In this document: one piece after another, positions 40,278-50,287 of the stretch
Position numbering within the stretch: position 1 is the first letter of the stretch
Layout: each line of letters opens with the position of its first letter
NCBI RefSeq assembly: GCF_012641265.1
Contig: NZ_JABAHZ010000001.1
Coordinates: 496,001-560,000, forward strand
Reading direction: 5' to 3'
Length of the DNA: 64,000 nt
Source: Chitinophaga eiseniae
GTDB taxonomy: Bacteria; Bacteroidota; Bacteroidia; Chitinophagales; Chitinophagaceae
Position numbers and translations under genes: made by a program
Notes under the pieces: model-generated
Told to the model about the DNA's origin: nothing
Databases searched by the model: none
Seen by the model: only the letters and a program-made list of their open reading frames with translations

Positions 40278-42491
40278 TCAGATACTGTCAAAGGCGTTCG
40301 TTTCGCCGGGTTGTGTGAAAACGCCCAATGGCTCCAGCTGGCAGGCGCATACCTTGAATTCCGGGATTTTGGATACCGGGTCCAGGGTGCCGATCGTCAG
40401 CTGGTTGGCCGATTTTTTTCCGGGCCAGTGGTAGGGAATGAATACGGTATCTTTCCGTATCGTTTCTACAATGTTGGCTGGAAATTCAGCACTGCCGCGG
40501 CGGGTGGTGACCCTCACTGTTTCGCGCTGCCGGATATTATAGCGTTGCGCCAGCTCAGGGTGTATCTCCAGCAACGGCTCGGGGATAAGGCCTACCAGTT
40601 TACCGATACGCCTGGTTTGGGTGCCGCTGAGATACTGCGATACCACTCGGCCGGTAGTGAGTACTACGGGGAATTCGCTATCCGTTACTTCACTGGGCTC
40701 GCGGAATTGCACGGGATTAAAATGTGCTTTGCCATCAGGCGTAGCAAACTTTTTGTCTTCCCAAAGCCGCGGCGTGCCAGGATGATCTTCTGAAGGACAA
40801 GGCCAGAAGATGCCCATATTATCTTCAATTTTTTTATAAGTGATGCCGTAATAATCGGCGGTACCGCCTTTGGAGGCTATCCGCAGTTCATTAAAAATAG
40901 CTTCAGTGTTGGCGTAGGTGAACTTATCAGCTGCTCCCAGCCTGGCCGCCAGGTCCAGTATAATAGACGTATCGGTGCGGGCATTTCCCGGAGGGGTAAC
41001 GGCCCTGCGTATACGAACTACCCTGCCTTCGGCGGTGGTTACGGTGCCTTCTTCCTCTTCATGTAAGGAGCCTGCCAGCACAATGTCGGCATGCCGGGCG
41101 GTTTCGCTGAGGAAAAAGTCGATGCAAACATAAAACTCCAGCTTTTCCAGTGCTTCTCTCACATAGTTATTGTTAGGCAGCGACACCAGCGGATTAAAGC
41201 AGATAGATAGCAATCCTTTTACTTCTCCCCGGTGGATGGCTTCTATCAGTTCCCAGGCGGTGAGGCCTTTTCCTGGCAGTTCTGGCTCCGGGATGCCCCA
41301 CACGCCGGCGATATATTTCCGGTGTTCGGGATTGGTGATGTCGCGGTTGCCGGGTAGCTGATCGCATTTATGGCCATGTTCCCGGCCTCCCTGGCCGTTG
41401 CCCTGGCCAGTGATGGTAGCATAGCCGCAGTAAGGGCGACCAATGCGCCCGGTGGCCAGTACCAGGTTAATACATCCCAATACGTTTTCCACGCCTTTGG
41501 AATGGTGTTCAATGCCACGGGCATGCAACAGGAAGCTGGTGCCGGCTCTGCCCCATAAGTCGGCCGCCTGGCGTATTTTCTCTTTTTCTATGCCGGTTAC
41601 TGCTTCGGCCCATTCCAGCGTATAGTCTTGTACGGCGGCAATGGTGTCGGCAAAGCCGGTGGTATGGTCACGGATAAAATCGTGGTCAAGCAGGTCATGA
41701 TCCACCAGGTACTTGAGCATAGCGCCGTAGAGGGCGGAGTCGGTGCCTGGTTTAATGGCGAGGTGTATGTCGGCCGTACGCGCCAGCGGAATTACCCGCG
41801 GATCTATTACGATCAGTTTGGCGCCATTATCCCTGGCACGCCAAAGCCAGTGGGTGAGGGTAGGAAAGGTTTCGCTCACATTGGCGCCGGTAACGATAAT
41901 CACCTCTGCATGTTCCAGGTCGGCGTAGTTGTTGGAACCTCTGTCGAGCCCAAATGCTTTTTTGTTGCCTGCGCCGGCGCTCACCATGCACAGGCGGCCG
42001 TTGTAATCGAGGTTGGCCGTCTTCACTGCTACGCGGGCAAACTTGCCCATCAAATAGCTTTTTTCGTTGGTGAGGGAAACGCCCGATAAAATAGAAAAGG
42101 CATCTTTCCCGTGGGTAGCCTGTATCTGCCTGATGGCGGTAGTTACGCGGTTGAGCGCCTCCTCCCAGGCGATAGGTTTGAAACCTTCTCCTTCCACTCT
42201 TTGCAGCGGTTCCAGCAGGCGGTCGGGGTGATTGTCCTGCAGGTATCGTTGAACCCCCTTGGGGCATAACCTGCCTTCGTTGAAAGGAAATTCCATCCAG
42301 GGCTCAAAGCCTACTACCTTGTTGTTTTTTACCAGCAACTGGATACCGCATTGCATACCGCAAAAACAGCAGTGCGTTTTCACGGTGGCATCGGGCTCAT
42401 CTCTGCCGGGATAACCTTCCTGCGGCGCGAAGTTGAGATGCGGACCAAAATGCGTGATAATTTTTTCCGGGGATACAGGTAATTTAGCCAT
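40278..42491 (-). CDS. Molybdopterin oxidoreductase, assimilatory-type nitrate reductase family
   Basis: The 737-residue protein has an N-terminal [4Fe-4S] site at C41, C44, C48 and C76 (CCFCGMQC, then EGRLCPKG). A likely Mo-ligating Cys is C168 in [12 protein letters not shown], the form seen in Nap/Nas nitrate reductases. It also has the cofactor-domain [18 protein letters not shown] and a C-terminal molydopterin-dinucleotide domain ([20 protein letters not shown]). Length and motifs resemble NasA/NarB. No Tat signal is present, so the enzyme is probably cytoplasmic. Substrate is inferred as nitrate; other oxyanions are possible. Confidence 0.9.
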   Translation of the reverse strand: MAKLPVSPEKIITHFGPHLNFAPQEGYPGRDEPDATVKTHCCFCGMQCGIQLLVKNNKVVGFEPWMEFPFNEGRLCPKGVQRYLQDNHPDRLLEPLQRVEGEGFKPIAWEEALNRVTTAIRQIQATHGKDAFSILSGVSLTNEKSYLMGKFARVAVKTANLDYNGRLCMVSAGAGNKKAFGLDRGSNNYADLEHAEVIIVTGANVSETFPTLTHWLWRARDNGAKLIVIDPRVIPLARTADIHLAIKPGTDSALYGAMLKYLVDHDLLDHDFIRDHTTGFADTIAAVQDYTLEWAEAVTGIEKEKIRQAADLWGRAGTSFLLHARGIEHHSKGVENVLGCINLVLATGRIGRPYCGYATITGQGNGQGGREHGHKCDQLPGNRDITNPEHRKYIAGVWGIPEPELPGKGLTAWELIEAIHRGEVKGLLSICFNPLVSLPNNNYVREALEKLEFYVCIDFFLSETARHADIVLAGSLHEEEEGTVTTAEGRVVRIRRAVTPPGNARTDTSIILDLAARLGAADKFTYANTEAIFNELRIASKGGTADYYGITYKKIEDNMGIFWPCPSEDHPGTPRLWEDKKFATPDGKAHFNPVQFREPSEVTDSEFPVVLTTGRVVSQYLSGTQTRRIGKLVGLIPEPLLEIHPELAQRYNIRQRETVRVTTRRGSAEFPANIVETIRKDTVFIPYHWPGKKSANQLTIGTLDPVSKIPEFKVCACQLEPLGVFTQPGETNAFDSI

Positions 42492-42528
42492 GCTGATCGT
42501 ATTTTATACGCCGGTAGGCGGACGTTGA

Positions 42529-43593
42529 TTATCCAAATAATTTTCCGTTTTCCTGCCTGGCTTTCAGGTGCGCTTTTGCCAACAGGGAACGCTTCCCTTC
42601 AGGGCTATAGTCCAGGTGTGAGCTGCCGTCTTCCAGTGTGAAGTCAAATCCTAGTTCTTTGGTCACGGTTTTCAGGTCATCGACATGCAGTTGCGAGGTA
42701 AATTCCTTGCCGGTATGCGGACAAACAGCCATGCCTTTTTTCTCCCCTTCCCGGCGGTAGATATGTGCACCGATTTGAGCGGGCCGTTGGATGATATGAA
42801 AGAACTTACCGAAAGGAATCCATACCAGGAAGAGTATCACCGATATAGCATGCGTAACAGACATAAAGTCGTATGCAATACCTTTCATAAAGGCATAGCT
42901 GAAATTCAACCCCAGGCCGGTCACTGAAATGATGATCAGTAGTATCAGTGGCAGTAAGTCCCCTTCAAATGTTTGCGAAGCAATCAGTCCCGCATTGGTT
43001 AACCTTCTCACGAGAAATATTACTGCTCCGGCAATCACCAGCCATGAGCACCAGGTGAGCGCATGGAAAATAAAGAATGCCAGCGCAGACCCCAGCTGAA
43101 AGCTCATCACTTTGAAGCCGAAGAAATTGGCGTTATAGCGTTTGATCATGCCCGGGTCCAACGCGGTAGCCGGATCCAGGGTGAAGTTGATCCAGCCCAG
43201 GGTAAGTGGGATGGTAATGGCAAAAGCCGCCATACAGCCGGAGGCCAGCATAAAATGCGCGATCCAGCGTTTTTTTCCCCTAGGGTAAATAAACTGTTGG
43301 AACAGCAGGTTTTTTATCGCATCAATAATTAAGGTCCAGCCATGGACAAAGAATTGGCCGGTGAATACCAGTTGCCAGGTACGCTTGAAATACAACCAGG
43401 TAGGAGGCCGCTGCAGCCATACACAGTAGCGGTAAATGCCACCAAAGAGCGCGAAGAGCGTACCGAATAAATAAGCAATTAAGGCGGGGTCAAAATTTTG
43501 CAGCTTTCGCGATCCGTAAAAAGAAACGACCACACAAACCACCGTTACCACCAATGAAATCAGCGCTGCTTTTTTATTGAGAGAAAATTGCAT
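42529..43593 (-). CDS. Polytopic membrane subunit, NarI/cytochrome-b-like, with cytoplasmic tail
   Basis: The 354-residue protein has about six to eight spans. Histidines fall inside or beside spans (WIAHFMLASGCMAAF, FIFHALTWCSW, VTHAISVILFLVWI and FGKFFH), as in the haem-b-binding NarI/quinol-oxidising family. A soluble C-terminal part of about 80 residues follows (MAVCPHTGKEFTSQLHVDD). It is encoded directly before the molybdoenzyme gene, so it may connect the complex to the quinol pool. Haem ligands are inferred. Confidence 0.7.
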   Translation of the reverse strand: MQFSLNKKAALISLVVTVVCVVVSFYGSRKLQNFDPALIAYLFGTLFALFGGIYRYCVWLQRPPTWLYFKRTWQLVFTGQFFVHGWTLIIDAIKNLLFQQFIYPRGKKRWIAHFMLASGCMAAFAITIPLTLGWINFTLDPATALDPGMIKRYNANFFGFKVMSFQLGSALAFFIFHALTWCSWLVIAGAVIFLVRRLTNAGLIASQTFEGDLLPLILLIIISVTGLGLNFSYAFMKGIAYDFMSVTHAISVILFLVWIPFGKFFHIIQRPAQIGAHIYRREGEKKGMAVCPHTGKEFTSQLHVDDLKTVTKELGFDFTLEDGSSHLDYSPEGKRSLLAKAHLKARQENGKLFG

Positions 43594-43631
43594 GGCGATC
43601 AGTTTAAGGTTTTCCGGAAGAGGACACGCGG

Positions 43632-44690
43632 TTATTGTTTCTTTCCTGTTGAAAACATTTCAATAAACAAGCCTATCAATACAATCACCCAGGTGCCTAA
43701 AGCTAATATAACAAATAAAGCCGAAATGGGTTTAAGAAAACTGAAGCCGGTAATGGCAGCATACGTGAACGTACACACGCCGTACATGCCCAGCGGGAAT
43801 ACCATGGACCAATATTGCGGGTCATATTGCAATGGAACCCGGGCAATAAAATGCCGGTACGCAAACATCAGGAACAGCAGGGGAATCCACCAGCTGGCAA
43901 AAGCCCAGAAAAACATGGTGAACGCCTGTAGAAAGCCGGCCCATACCATGAGTGTTTCATGGACACGTGCATACATCACCAGCCGGGAACCTGCGAGCGT
44001 AATGATGGCTACGGCCCCCATATTAATCCAGTAGGGAGGCGTTAGCGTTTCGGCTTTCATACTGAAAAAAAGCCAGCGGTAAAGGATCAATCCAATCAAC
44101 ACAAAATAAAACATACCACCAATCATATACGTGCAAAGGGAAATAAACGCGATCAGCCAGTGCAGCGCACTGCTGTTGGCAATGATGGCGCCCAGTACAG
44201 CTACCGATTCGGTAGCCACCACTATCAGCAGCCAGGCCCCGCTAATACTCTGTGAGAGCGTCGGCTTGGGCTCTTTCATAATATTTACCAGGAAGAAAGT
44301 ATACAGGAGCAATATCCACAACACAACCCCCGCTATCCATAGTATCAGCGCTATATCCGTGCGACCGGTGATAAGGGCCACCTGGCTGCCCAGCACATTA
44401 TTGCCCGCTACCAGGGTAAGGAAGGTAACACCCCTGGCAGAATGATGCAAATCATTCCACACTACCAATGGATACCTGATGATCCGCACAATCAGGATAC
44501 CCCATAAAAGAGTGTAGAAAAAAATGTTCAGCCCCAGGAAAATTTCCGCAGGCAAACGATACCCCCACAGGAACATGCCAATGGACACAATACCAGTGGC
44601 CATTACCAGGGCAAAGTAACCAGGGAAGAAATTTTCCAGCGACGTAGTCTTCACGGGCTGGCCAGGATGGGCAAGTGTGGTGGTAGACAT
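43632..44690 (-). CDS. TDT family transporter (TehA/SLAC1/dicarboxylate carrier type)
   Basis: The 352-residue protein has ten membrane spans. The opening LENFFPGYFALVMATGIVSI and central segments (LLIVVATESVAVLGAII, LCTYMIGGMFYFVLI) match the TDT (tellurite-resistance/dicarboxylate transporter) family. That family includes TehA, the malate carrier Mae1 and the plant anion channel SLAC1, which passes nitrate. First gene of the operon; its role may be anion movement for the molybdoenzyme, by inference. Confidence 0.88.
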   Translation of the reverse strand: MSTTTLAHPGQPVKTTSLENFFPGYFALVMATGIVSIGMFLWGYRLPAEIFLGLNIFFYTLLWGILIVRIIRYPLVVWNDLHHSARGVTFLTLVAGNNVLGSQVALITGRTDIALILWIAGVVLWILLLYTFFLVNIMKEPKPTLSQSISGAWLLIVVATESVAVLGAIIANSSALHWLIAFISLCTYMIGGMFYFVLIGLILYRWLFFSMKAETLTPPYWINMGAVAIITLAGSRLVMYARVHETLMVWAGFLQAFTMFFWAFASWWIPLLFLMFAYRHFIARVPLQYDPQYWSMVFPLGMYGVCTFTYAAITGFSFLKPISALFVILALGTWVIVLIGLFIEMFSTGKKQ

Positions 44691-44766
44691 GAGCAGGGTT
44701 TTATCTAAGATACTGAAAATAAAAGTTGTTCGCTATTTTACAATTTCTTGCCGGCGGGAATAACTT

Positions 44767-44789
44767 ATTTTGTATAAAAAATACAAAAT
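44767..44789 (+). promoter_or_regulatory. Perfect 9-bp inverted repeat across a start codon
   Basis: ATTTTGTAT (44767-44775) and ATACAAAAT (44781-44789) are perfect arms around AAAAA. The right arm includes the first two bases of the ATG at 44788. It can be an operator or an RNA hairpin that hides the start. Confidence 0.45.
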
Positions 44790-45234
44790 GAAAAGAATGT
44801 TTGTTTTAAGCGGGTTGTTAATATGGGCCTGTTGGTGTAATGCCCAAACGGAAGCCCCGGAACTGAAGGCTGCCAGGAAGGCGATAGAAGCCAGCAACGC
44901 GATTTATGCCGATCTTGCCAACAAAGGCGACGGATCTATCCTTACCAGGTACACGGACGATGCCTGTCTCTTTCCTCCCAATGCCGCGCCGGTATGCGGT
45001 CCTGACCAAATGGCCGTCTTCTTTAATGGTGGCCCTAAAGTACACGTTACTTTTACGATCCAGCACCTGTACGGAGATGGTAAAACATTTGTGACAGAGG
45101 AAAGTTTTTACGAGATGACCGACCTGGAGGGGAAAAAGCTGGATGATGGAAAAGTAATCGTTATCTGGAAAAATACCAGGGACGGCTGGAAGATGTACCG
45201 GGATATGTTTAGCAGCAACCATCCCGCAAAATAG
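44788..45234 (+). CDS. Secreted SnoaL/DUF4440-like protein
   Basis: The 148-residue product starts at ATG 44788 (MKRMFVLSGLLIWACWCNA-Q, a signal peptide). The mature part has the SnoaL-like alpha+beta barrel pattern: AARKAIEASNAIYADLANKGD, LTRYTDDACLFPPNAAPV, the QMAVFF helix and KVIVIWKNTRDGWKMYRDMF. Members bind or convert small molecules; some have no enzyme role. It shares a divergent region with the redox operon and converges with an AraC gene (2-bp gap). Confidence 0.85.
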   Translation: MKRMFVLSGLLIWACWCNAQTEAPELKAARKAIEASNAIYADLANKGDGSILTRYTDDACLFPPNAAPVCGPDQMAVFFNGGPKVHVTFTIQHLYGDGKTFVTEESFYEMTDLEGKKLDDGKVIVIWKNTRDGWKMYRDMFSSNHPAK

Positions 45235-45236
45235 CG

Positions 45237-46055
45237 CTAGAAGCCGATGTTGACGGCCTGCTGAAAATCCGCCCCATTTTTTATTAGCGATTGCCTGGCA
45301 GCAGAAGGCGTGATACCAGTAAATTTCCTGAACTCTTTAATGAAGTGCGCCTGGTCGTAATACCCGCAATCGTACGCAATGGCGGTCAATGAGGCGGAGG
45401 TATGCAACACCTGGTCCAGGCTCCTGTTGAACCGCACTACGGCCGTAAAGGCCGCCGGACTGATACCGATATTCGCCAGGTAAAGTTTCTGGATATATCG
45501 CCCGGATAGCCCTGAATGCCGGGCCAGGGCAGGTAAATCGAGGGACTGATGTTCCACGAAAAGCTGTTGGCTGAGTGTCTGTACCATCGATACTTTCTTT
45601 AACCGTGTTTCATTTTTTTTCAGTTGTTGAAGAAAGTAGGTTTCTAAGACCCCGATTTTTTGTGCCAGTCCTTCGACCTGCATGATACGGTCGTATAATT
45701 CCCGGCTTTCGTGCAGCGTCACATCATACATATCTGTGGCGTAGTTGGTGAATTCCGACAGGGGATCTGCGAAGAACAGGGTACTGGCATGGGGGTAAAT
45801 CCGTGCAATCAACACTGACGTGCCTTGCGCTACCGTGAGCCGGGTGGGAAGGGTGAGATGTCCCAGCAGCTCTATAGCCGGCGTATCTTTTCGCTTACCA
45901 TTGATAATAGTGGCCGCCATACCACCTGAGATATTGATCACCAGGTCTACATAACCGCTTGGGTAAAATACTTCGTTGTCGAGATGTTTATGGACCGTAA
46001 CAACGGTATAATTCTTTATGTAGGGCGCTAAGCCGGCGGAAGGTAAAAACTGCAT
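45237..46055 (-). CDS. AraC family regulator with DUF6597-like N-terminal domain
   Basis: The 272-residue protein starts at ATG 46055 (MQFLPSAGLAPYIKNYTVV); the open extension to 46133 is unlikely. N-terminal sensing domain: VFYPSGYVDLVINISGG and GHLTLPTRLTVAQG. C-terminal HTH_18: LPALARHSGLSGRYIQKLYL and LTAIAYDCGYYDQAHFIKEF. It converges with the SnoaL-like gene and lies 84 bp downstream of the DUF6194 gene on the same strand. Confidence 0.92.
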   Translation of the reverse strand: MQFLPSAGLAPYIKNYTVVTVHKHLDNEVFYPSGYVDLVINISGGMAATIINGKRKDTPAIELLGHLTLPTRLTVAQGTSVLIARIYPHASTLFFADPLSEFTNYATDMYDVTLHESRELYDRIMQVEGLAQKIGVLETYFLQQLKKNETRLKKVSMVQTLSQQLFVEHQSLDLPALARHSGLSGRYIQKLYLANIGISPAAFTAVVRFNRSLDQVLHTSASLTAIAYDCGYYDQAHFIKEFRKFTGITPSAARQSLIKNGADFQQAVNIGF

Positions 46056-46139
46056 ATGATCGTCCTTGTATAAAGTTAAACTTTTCAAGGAAAGCAGGAA
46101 AAAATTGGTCACTCTTTTCCGGAGGGTGACCATTTTCCT

Positions 46140-46553
46140 TTAATGATCAGCGGTGTGCTTTTTGTCAAAACGTTTTTTCGCTATGCCGTAGGCCTCGGCT
46201 ATATAACCGGTAGCAGCTGCCAGGTGGGGCCCTTCCGGGTTCAGGATACAAATGAAATGCTGGGCGGCGTAGTGCGGATGCGGCATGAAACTGTTGAGGG
46301 CTGTATAGTCCCACGCAGTAGTCTCGTCAGGAAACAGCTGTTGAAAGGTAGCCCTTGATACGCCAATATTCAGGCGGAATATCCCGTCGCGGTCCAGCCG
46401 GGATACCTGGTCATGTTCGTTATCGGCCAGGGCAATGGTGACAAACGGAAGCACCTGCTCCGCTCCGTAAAAGAAAAATTTATACCCGAAATGCTCGGAG
46501 GTAGTGATGGCTGGCAGCGTACCCAGGTATTGTTCTACGGCAGTGAGTGACAT
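46140..46553 (-). CDS. DUF6194 family protein
   Basis: The 137-residue soluble protein carries the family core VSRLDRDGIFRLNIGVSRATF, then FPDETTAWDYTALNSFMPHP and HYAAQHFICILNPEG. The function is not established; the family resembles luciferase/MmcQ-type small domains. It is divergent from an HxlR regulator 109 bp away, which may control it. Confidence 0.85.
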   Translation of the reverse strand: MSLTAVEQYLGTLPAITTSEHFGYKFFFYGAEQVLPFVTIALADNEHDQVSRLDRDGIFRLNIGVSRATFQQLFPDETTAWDYTALNSFMPHPHYAAQHFICILNPEGPHLAAATGYIAEAYGIAKKRFDKKHTADH

Positions 46554-46661
46554 ATACTACAGTTTATTGGATCTGTGGCAAATGTCGGCTGCCTGCTTTA
46601 CATTTGCAAGTAGTTACCTTTTTGGCATATAGTGTACTAAAGTAAAGTATTGGCTACAGTT

Positions 46662-46994
46662 ATGGCATTACAATCAAAGAAAAAAGCAAAACAATCGGGG
46701 GAATGTCCCTTCCAGGAAGCCATGGATTTAATTGCCGGCAAATGGACCATGTCTATTGTAAATGTGTTGATGAGCGGCACCATGCGGTTCAAAGAACTGG
46801 AGCGCCACGTAGTCGGTATCAATACACGGATGCTGGTAAAGGAGTTGAAACAACTGGAGGCAAAGAAGATCGTGAAAAGAAAAGCCTATGCCACCGTGCC
46901 GCCAACAGTAGAATATTCGCTTACGGAAAAAGGGGAGTCGTTGAAGCCGGTGTTGACGGCGATACAGTCCTGGGCCGTTGCGCAGTTGTTGTAA
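46662..46994 (+). CDS. HxlR family transcriptional regulator
   Basis: The 110-residue protein starts at ATG 46662 (a TTG four codons earlier is in frame). It has the HxlR winged helix: CPFQEAMDLIAGKWTMSIVN, then MRFKELERHVVGINTRMLVK, ELKQLEAKKIVKRKAY and VEYSLTEKGESLKPVL. The Cys at about residue 15 sits where redox-sensing HxlR proteins have a reactive Cys. Confidence 0.94.
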   Translation: MALQSKKKAKQSGECPFQEAMDLIAGKWTMSIVNVLMSGTMRFKELERHVVGINTRMLVKELKQLEAKKIVKRKAYATVPPTVEYSLTEKGESLKPVLTAIQSWAVAQLL

Positions 46995-47095
46995 AAAAAC
47001 AGGGATTTAATGATGGTATCTTTCCTACAACTATTATGCAGCACACTATTTAAAGTAATTATATTAGCTTCGTAAGTATATAACCTATAACCGTC

Positions 47096-48490
47096 ATGAA
47101 ATTATATTTTCCCCGGCTGTATAGTATCGCCTGGGCCTGTTTGGTTACCACTGTAAGCTGTTGCCTGTTGCTACCTTCCGTGCATGCACAAGTCGCTGCA
47201 TATACTTCGCCTCCCATGCAGCCGTTAAAGCATATGGAAGAACAGCTGGAGGCAAATTATAAAGCCTTTTTAGATCAATTACCCAACGACAATAAGAAAG
47301 CCTATCTATCCGTGTATAATGAACAGTGGGAGAGTATAAAAGCTAAATTCGATAAGAGGGAAATATATAAAACGGCCTATGCGCAGGCGTATCTTGATAA
47401 ATTAACAAAGACAATTATAGATGCCAACCCGGTACTAAAATCACGTCCATTGCAGGTATGCTTTTCCCGTTCGGGTGTTCCTAACGCCAGTTATATTGGT
47501 CAGGGCGTTATCCTTTTTAATATGGGATTGTTTAAATCGCTGGACAACGAAAGCCAGGTGGCCTTTGTATTATGCCATGAGTTGGCGCACTACTATCTGC
47601 AACATAGCGAGCAAAGTATCAGCCGGTATGTTGCTACCATGAATGGGAAAGAGGTACAACAGGAACTGCGGAAAATAAAGGCAACAGAGTATAATAAGCG
47701 GGAAAGGCTGGAGAACCTGGTGCAGCATGTTTCTTTTGATAGCCGCCGGCATAGCCGGGACCACGAGTCTGAAGCCGATTCTATGGGGCTGGTATTCCTG
47801 CAACATACGCGCTTCAGTTTGCAGGGCGCCCTTACTACCCTGGACCTGCTGGACAAAATTGACGTAGATACGGTGGATATGTCAGCTCAATTACAACACC
47901 TCTTCAATGCGCCTGCCTATCCCTTCAAGAAAAGATGGATTGCCCAAAGAGAAGGATTATTAGGCGGCCATGCAGTACTGGAAAAAGACACTGCGTTGAG
48001 CGATTCTCTTAAAACACACCCTGACTGTAAGCTGAGGATGCGTTTATTACAACCCTATGTAAACGCAGATCATCAGGCTAACCGCCAGCTGAACGGGTTG
48101 GATAAAATGGCCTTCGACTCCCTGAAAAAATCATTCGGATACGAAACCATTATCTATGCATTCGAGAATGATAATTATACCCGTAGCCTGTACTATACGA
48201 TCGGTATGCTCCGGGATACGCCGGATGATCCTTTCCTGGTAACGCATATGGGTAAGGTACTCAATAGTTGCTATGATGCTCAGAAATCGCATACCCTGGG
48301 GAAGCTGATCGAACTGCCATCGCCCGGGAATGGAACTAACTATAATGTACTGCTGCAGATGATCCAGAACCTATATCTGGAAGATTTTCCTGGCATTAGT
48401 TTTTATTACCTCGCGCCGTTTTATCGTAGGCTGCAGGCATATGACCCCTTTGTAAAAGAATTCAACAGAGCCAAACAAACAAATCAATAA
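47096..48490 (+). CDS. Secreted M48 family zinc metallopeptidase
   Basis: The 464-residue product has a signal peptide (LVTTVSCCLLLPSVHAQ). Zinc site: HELAH with H161 (FVLCHELAHYYLQH) and a downstream HESEADSMG that supplies the third ligand. Mature protein is exported to the periplasm or envelope. The C-terminal ~170 residues are helical and resemble TPR-like parts of M48 peptidases (BepA-like). It is 19 bp upstream of a secreted protein gene, so they probably form an operon in envelope protein quality control. Confidence 0.93.
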   Translation: MKLYFPRLYSIAWACLVTTVSCCLLLPSVHAQVAAYTSPPMQPLKHMEEQLEANYKAFLDQLPNDNKKAYLSVYNEQWESIKAKFDKREIYKTAYAQAYLDKLTKTIIDANPVLKSRPLQVCFSRSGVPNASYIGQGVILFNMGLFKSLDNESQVAFVLCHELAHYYLQHSEQSISRYVATMNGKEVQQELRKIKATEYNKRERLENLVQHVSFDSRRHSRDHESEADSMGLVFLQHTRFSLQGALTTLDLLDKIDVDTVDMSAQLQHLFNAPAYPFKKRWIAQREGLLGGHAVLEKDTALSDSLKTHPDCKLRMRLLQPYVNADHQANRQLNGLDKMAFDSLKKSFGYETIIYAFENDNYTRSLYYTIGMLRDTPDDPFLVTHMGKVLNSCYDAQKSHTLGKLIELPSPGNGTNYNVLLQMIQNLYLEDFPGISFYYLAPFYRRLQAYDPFVKEFNRAKQTNQ

Positions 48491-48509
48491 TCCGCCAAAA
48501 ATAAATAAG

Positions 48510-50075
48510 ATGATAAAAAAAATATTTGCCCCACTATTGTGTTGCTGTTTATGCCTACAGCAGCTGTATGCTCAAAATAAATTATCTGTTGATAATGTTT
48601 ATTCCACTTACTTGCGTAATAGTGGTACTATCACGGAAAATGGCCAGATAAAAGGTTATTTTTTCTTTTATCAAAGCGATAAAATTGACAGGAGAACAAA
48701 CGAGTATACCCTACAGATACTCGATGAAAATCTAAACAAAGTAAAAGACATCAAATTACAGGATAGTAAATCAGTTAACCTGCTGGAAGCGGCCTACAAC
48801 GGCAACAGTATCTCTTTCTTCTTTCAGGATGAAAAGGAGAGGAAATTGACAATGAAAGTATATTCCATGGACGGAAAACTAAAATATACCTACCTCAATG
48901 AGTATACCCGTCAAACAGAAGAGTTGATGAAGCAGTATGTTTCGCTGCACACTGATGATGGTACCAATCAGAATGTATTTGATGTAGGACATAAGGGATT
49001 TGTTTCAGTGATGCCGTTGAGGGATGGGAAAGACCGTACTTATGAAGTTGATTTCTATGGCTCAGAAAAGAAAGGTTACTGGAAGTATACCCCCAATGAT
49101 GATGAAGGCCGTTTCGCCATGGCGGAATACCTGGGTAATACGGATAGCTTGGTTATTTTACAGGTATTTAAGAGGAAACACCTGATTGGCAACAATGTAT
49201 CGGGACACCTGGTAGGTATCAATTTTGTTACTAAGCGAAAAGTATTCGACCTGGATTACGAGGACCAGGACTTTTTATTCTCCCCGGCAAGCGTTGTCCG
49301 GCAAAAGAATACAGGTAACTTTATCATTGCGGGTACTTATTACGATAAAGGGGCCAGTGTTATGAAGGATGCCAGCAAAGGCCTGGCGTTTTATACTATG
49401 AATAGCAAAGGGAAGATTTTATCCCAGTCATATAATAGCTGGGATAAGGATTTTTCCAAATATATCAAAACAACTGGTAAAGGAAAGATCGAGGATGTAG
49501 GATACCTCTATATCCATAAAATGATCCAGAGCACTAATGGACAGTTGTATGTGGTGGGAGAAGGCTATAAGAAAAAGGCGAATGCCGCTGGTATTGCATT
49601 GACAGCCGCCGCCGCAGCAGCAGGAAGTTTTGGCAGCGCAGGTGTCACAAAGCTGGTAATTACAGATCTCGTTGTTATGTCTTTTGATGGAGATTACCAT
49701 GTTACGGATGCCAAAATTTACGAAAAAACAGATAATACAGCAATGAGCAATCCATTGGTAGATTTTGCAAGTCAACACCTCTTGGCTGCTTTTCTAAAAG
49801 GTACGGGAGCTTTTGACTACGAATTTACTACTGGAGAAGAAGATAGTGACAATTTCTCCATTTGCTATAGCGATTATGTAAGAGAAGAAGATTACAAAGG
49901 GCAAACTTTTAATACTATCCACTTCAACGGGAGTAAATTCACACAGGATAAGATACAGTTGAAATCGAAGGCCAGCAAGTTAAAAGTATTTCCTGCGAAG
50001 CCAGGTTCCGTGATGATCCTGGAGTATTTTAAGAAAGAAAAGCGCATAGATCTGCGTCTGGAAAAGATCAGTTAA
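48510..50075 (+). CDS. Large secreted protein, DUF6770-like, unknown
   Basis: The 521-residue product has a signal peptide (MIKKIFAPLLCCCLCLQQLYA-Q). The mature protein looks like a beta-propeller of repeated strands: GYFFFYQSDKIDRRTNEYTL, ISFFFQDEKERKLTMKVYS, and GNFIIAGTYYDKGASVMKDA. An Ala-rich stretch (AGIALTAAAAAAGSFGSAG, about 364-382) interrupts the repeats, as if a surface loop or membrane-contact region. I recall the name DUF6770 for similar proteins, with moderate certainty. It is cotranscribed with the M48 peptidase. Confidence 0.8.
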   Translation: MIKKIFAPLLCCCLCLQQLYAQNKLSVDNVYSTYLRNSGTITENGQIKGYFFFYQSDKIDRRTNEYTLQILDENLNKVKDIKLQDSKSVNLLEAAYNGNSISFFFQDEKERKLTMKVYSMDGKLKYTYLNEYTRQTEELMKQYVSLHTDDGTNQNVFDVGHKGFVSVMPLRDGKDRTYEVDFYGSEKKGYWKYTPNDDEGRFAMAEYLGNTDSLVILQVFKRKHLIGNNVSGHLVGINFVTKRKVFDLDYEDQDFLFSPASVVRQKNTGNFIIAGTYYDKGASVMKDASKGLAFYTMNSKGKILSQSYNSWDKDFSKYIKTTGKGKIEDVGYLYIHKMIQSTNGQLYVVGEGYKKKANAAGIALTAAAAAAGSFGSAGVTKLVITDLVVMSFDGDYHVTDAKIYEKTDNTAMSNPLVDFASQHLLAAFLKGTGAFDYEFTTGEEDSDNFSICYSDYVREEDYKGQTFNTIHFNGSKFTQDKIQLKSKASKLKVFPAKPGSVMILEYFKKEKRIDLRLEKIS

Positions 50076-50080
50076 TCAAC

Positions 50081-50113
50081 AACGGGCTGTCGGGGAACCG
50101 GCAGCCCGTTTTA
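50081..50113 (+). terminator. Intrinsic terminator after the DUF6770-like gene
   Basis: AACGGGCTGTCGG (50081-50093) and CCGGCAGCCCGTT (50098-50110) form a 13-bp stem with one G-U pair and a GGAA loop, followed by a short T run. Confidence 0.7.
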
Positions 50114-50287
50114 ACGTACTTCTATCCTGATAGTTAGTTTATTCATTTTTCCCCATCTCCATCGCGGTAAATTTTCCTTCATTTATTTTTAAAAAAATTT
50201 AATTTCATTTTTAGTAGCTTGTAGGCTATATGCAACCAAAATCTGCATGATAATGTATCGTTTGAACGCTTCAATATCACACCATTC

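Noticed and set aside
39687..40793. Long plus-strand frame (368 codons) inside the redox operon
   Set aside because: It is antisense to the ferredoxin and molybdoenzyme genes, which have clear motifs. His/Gly-rich composition is a shadow of the coding strand.
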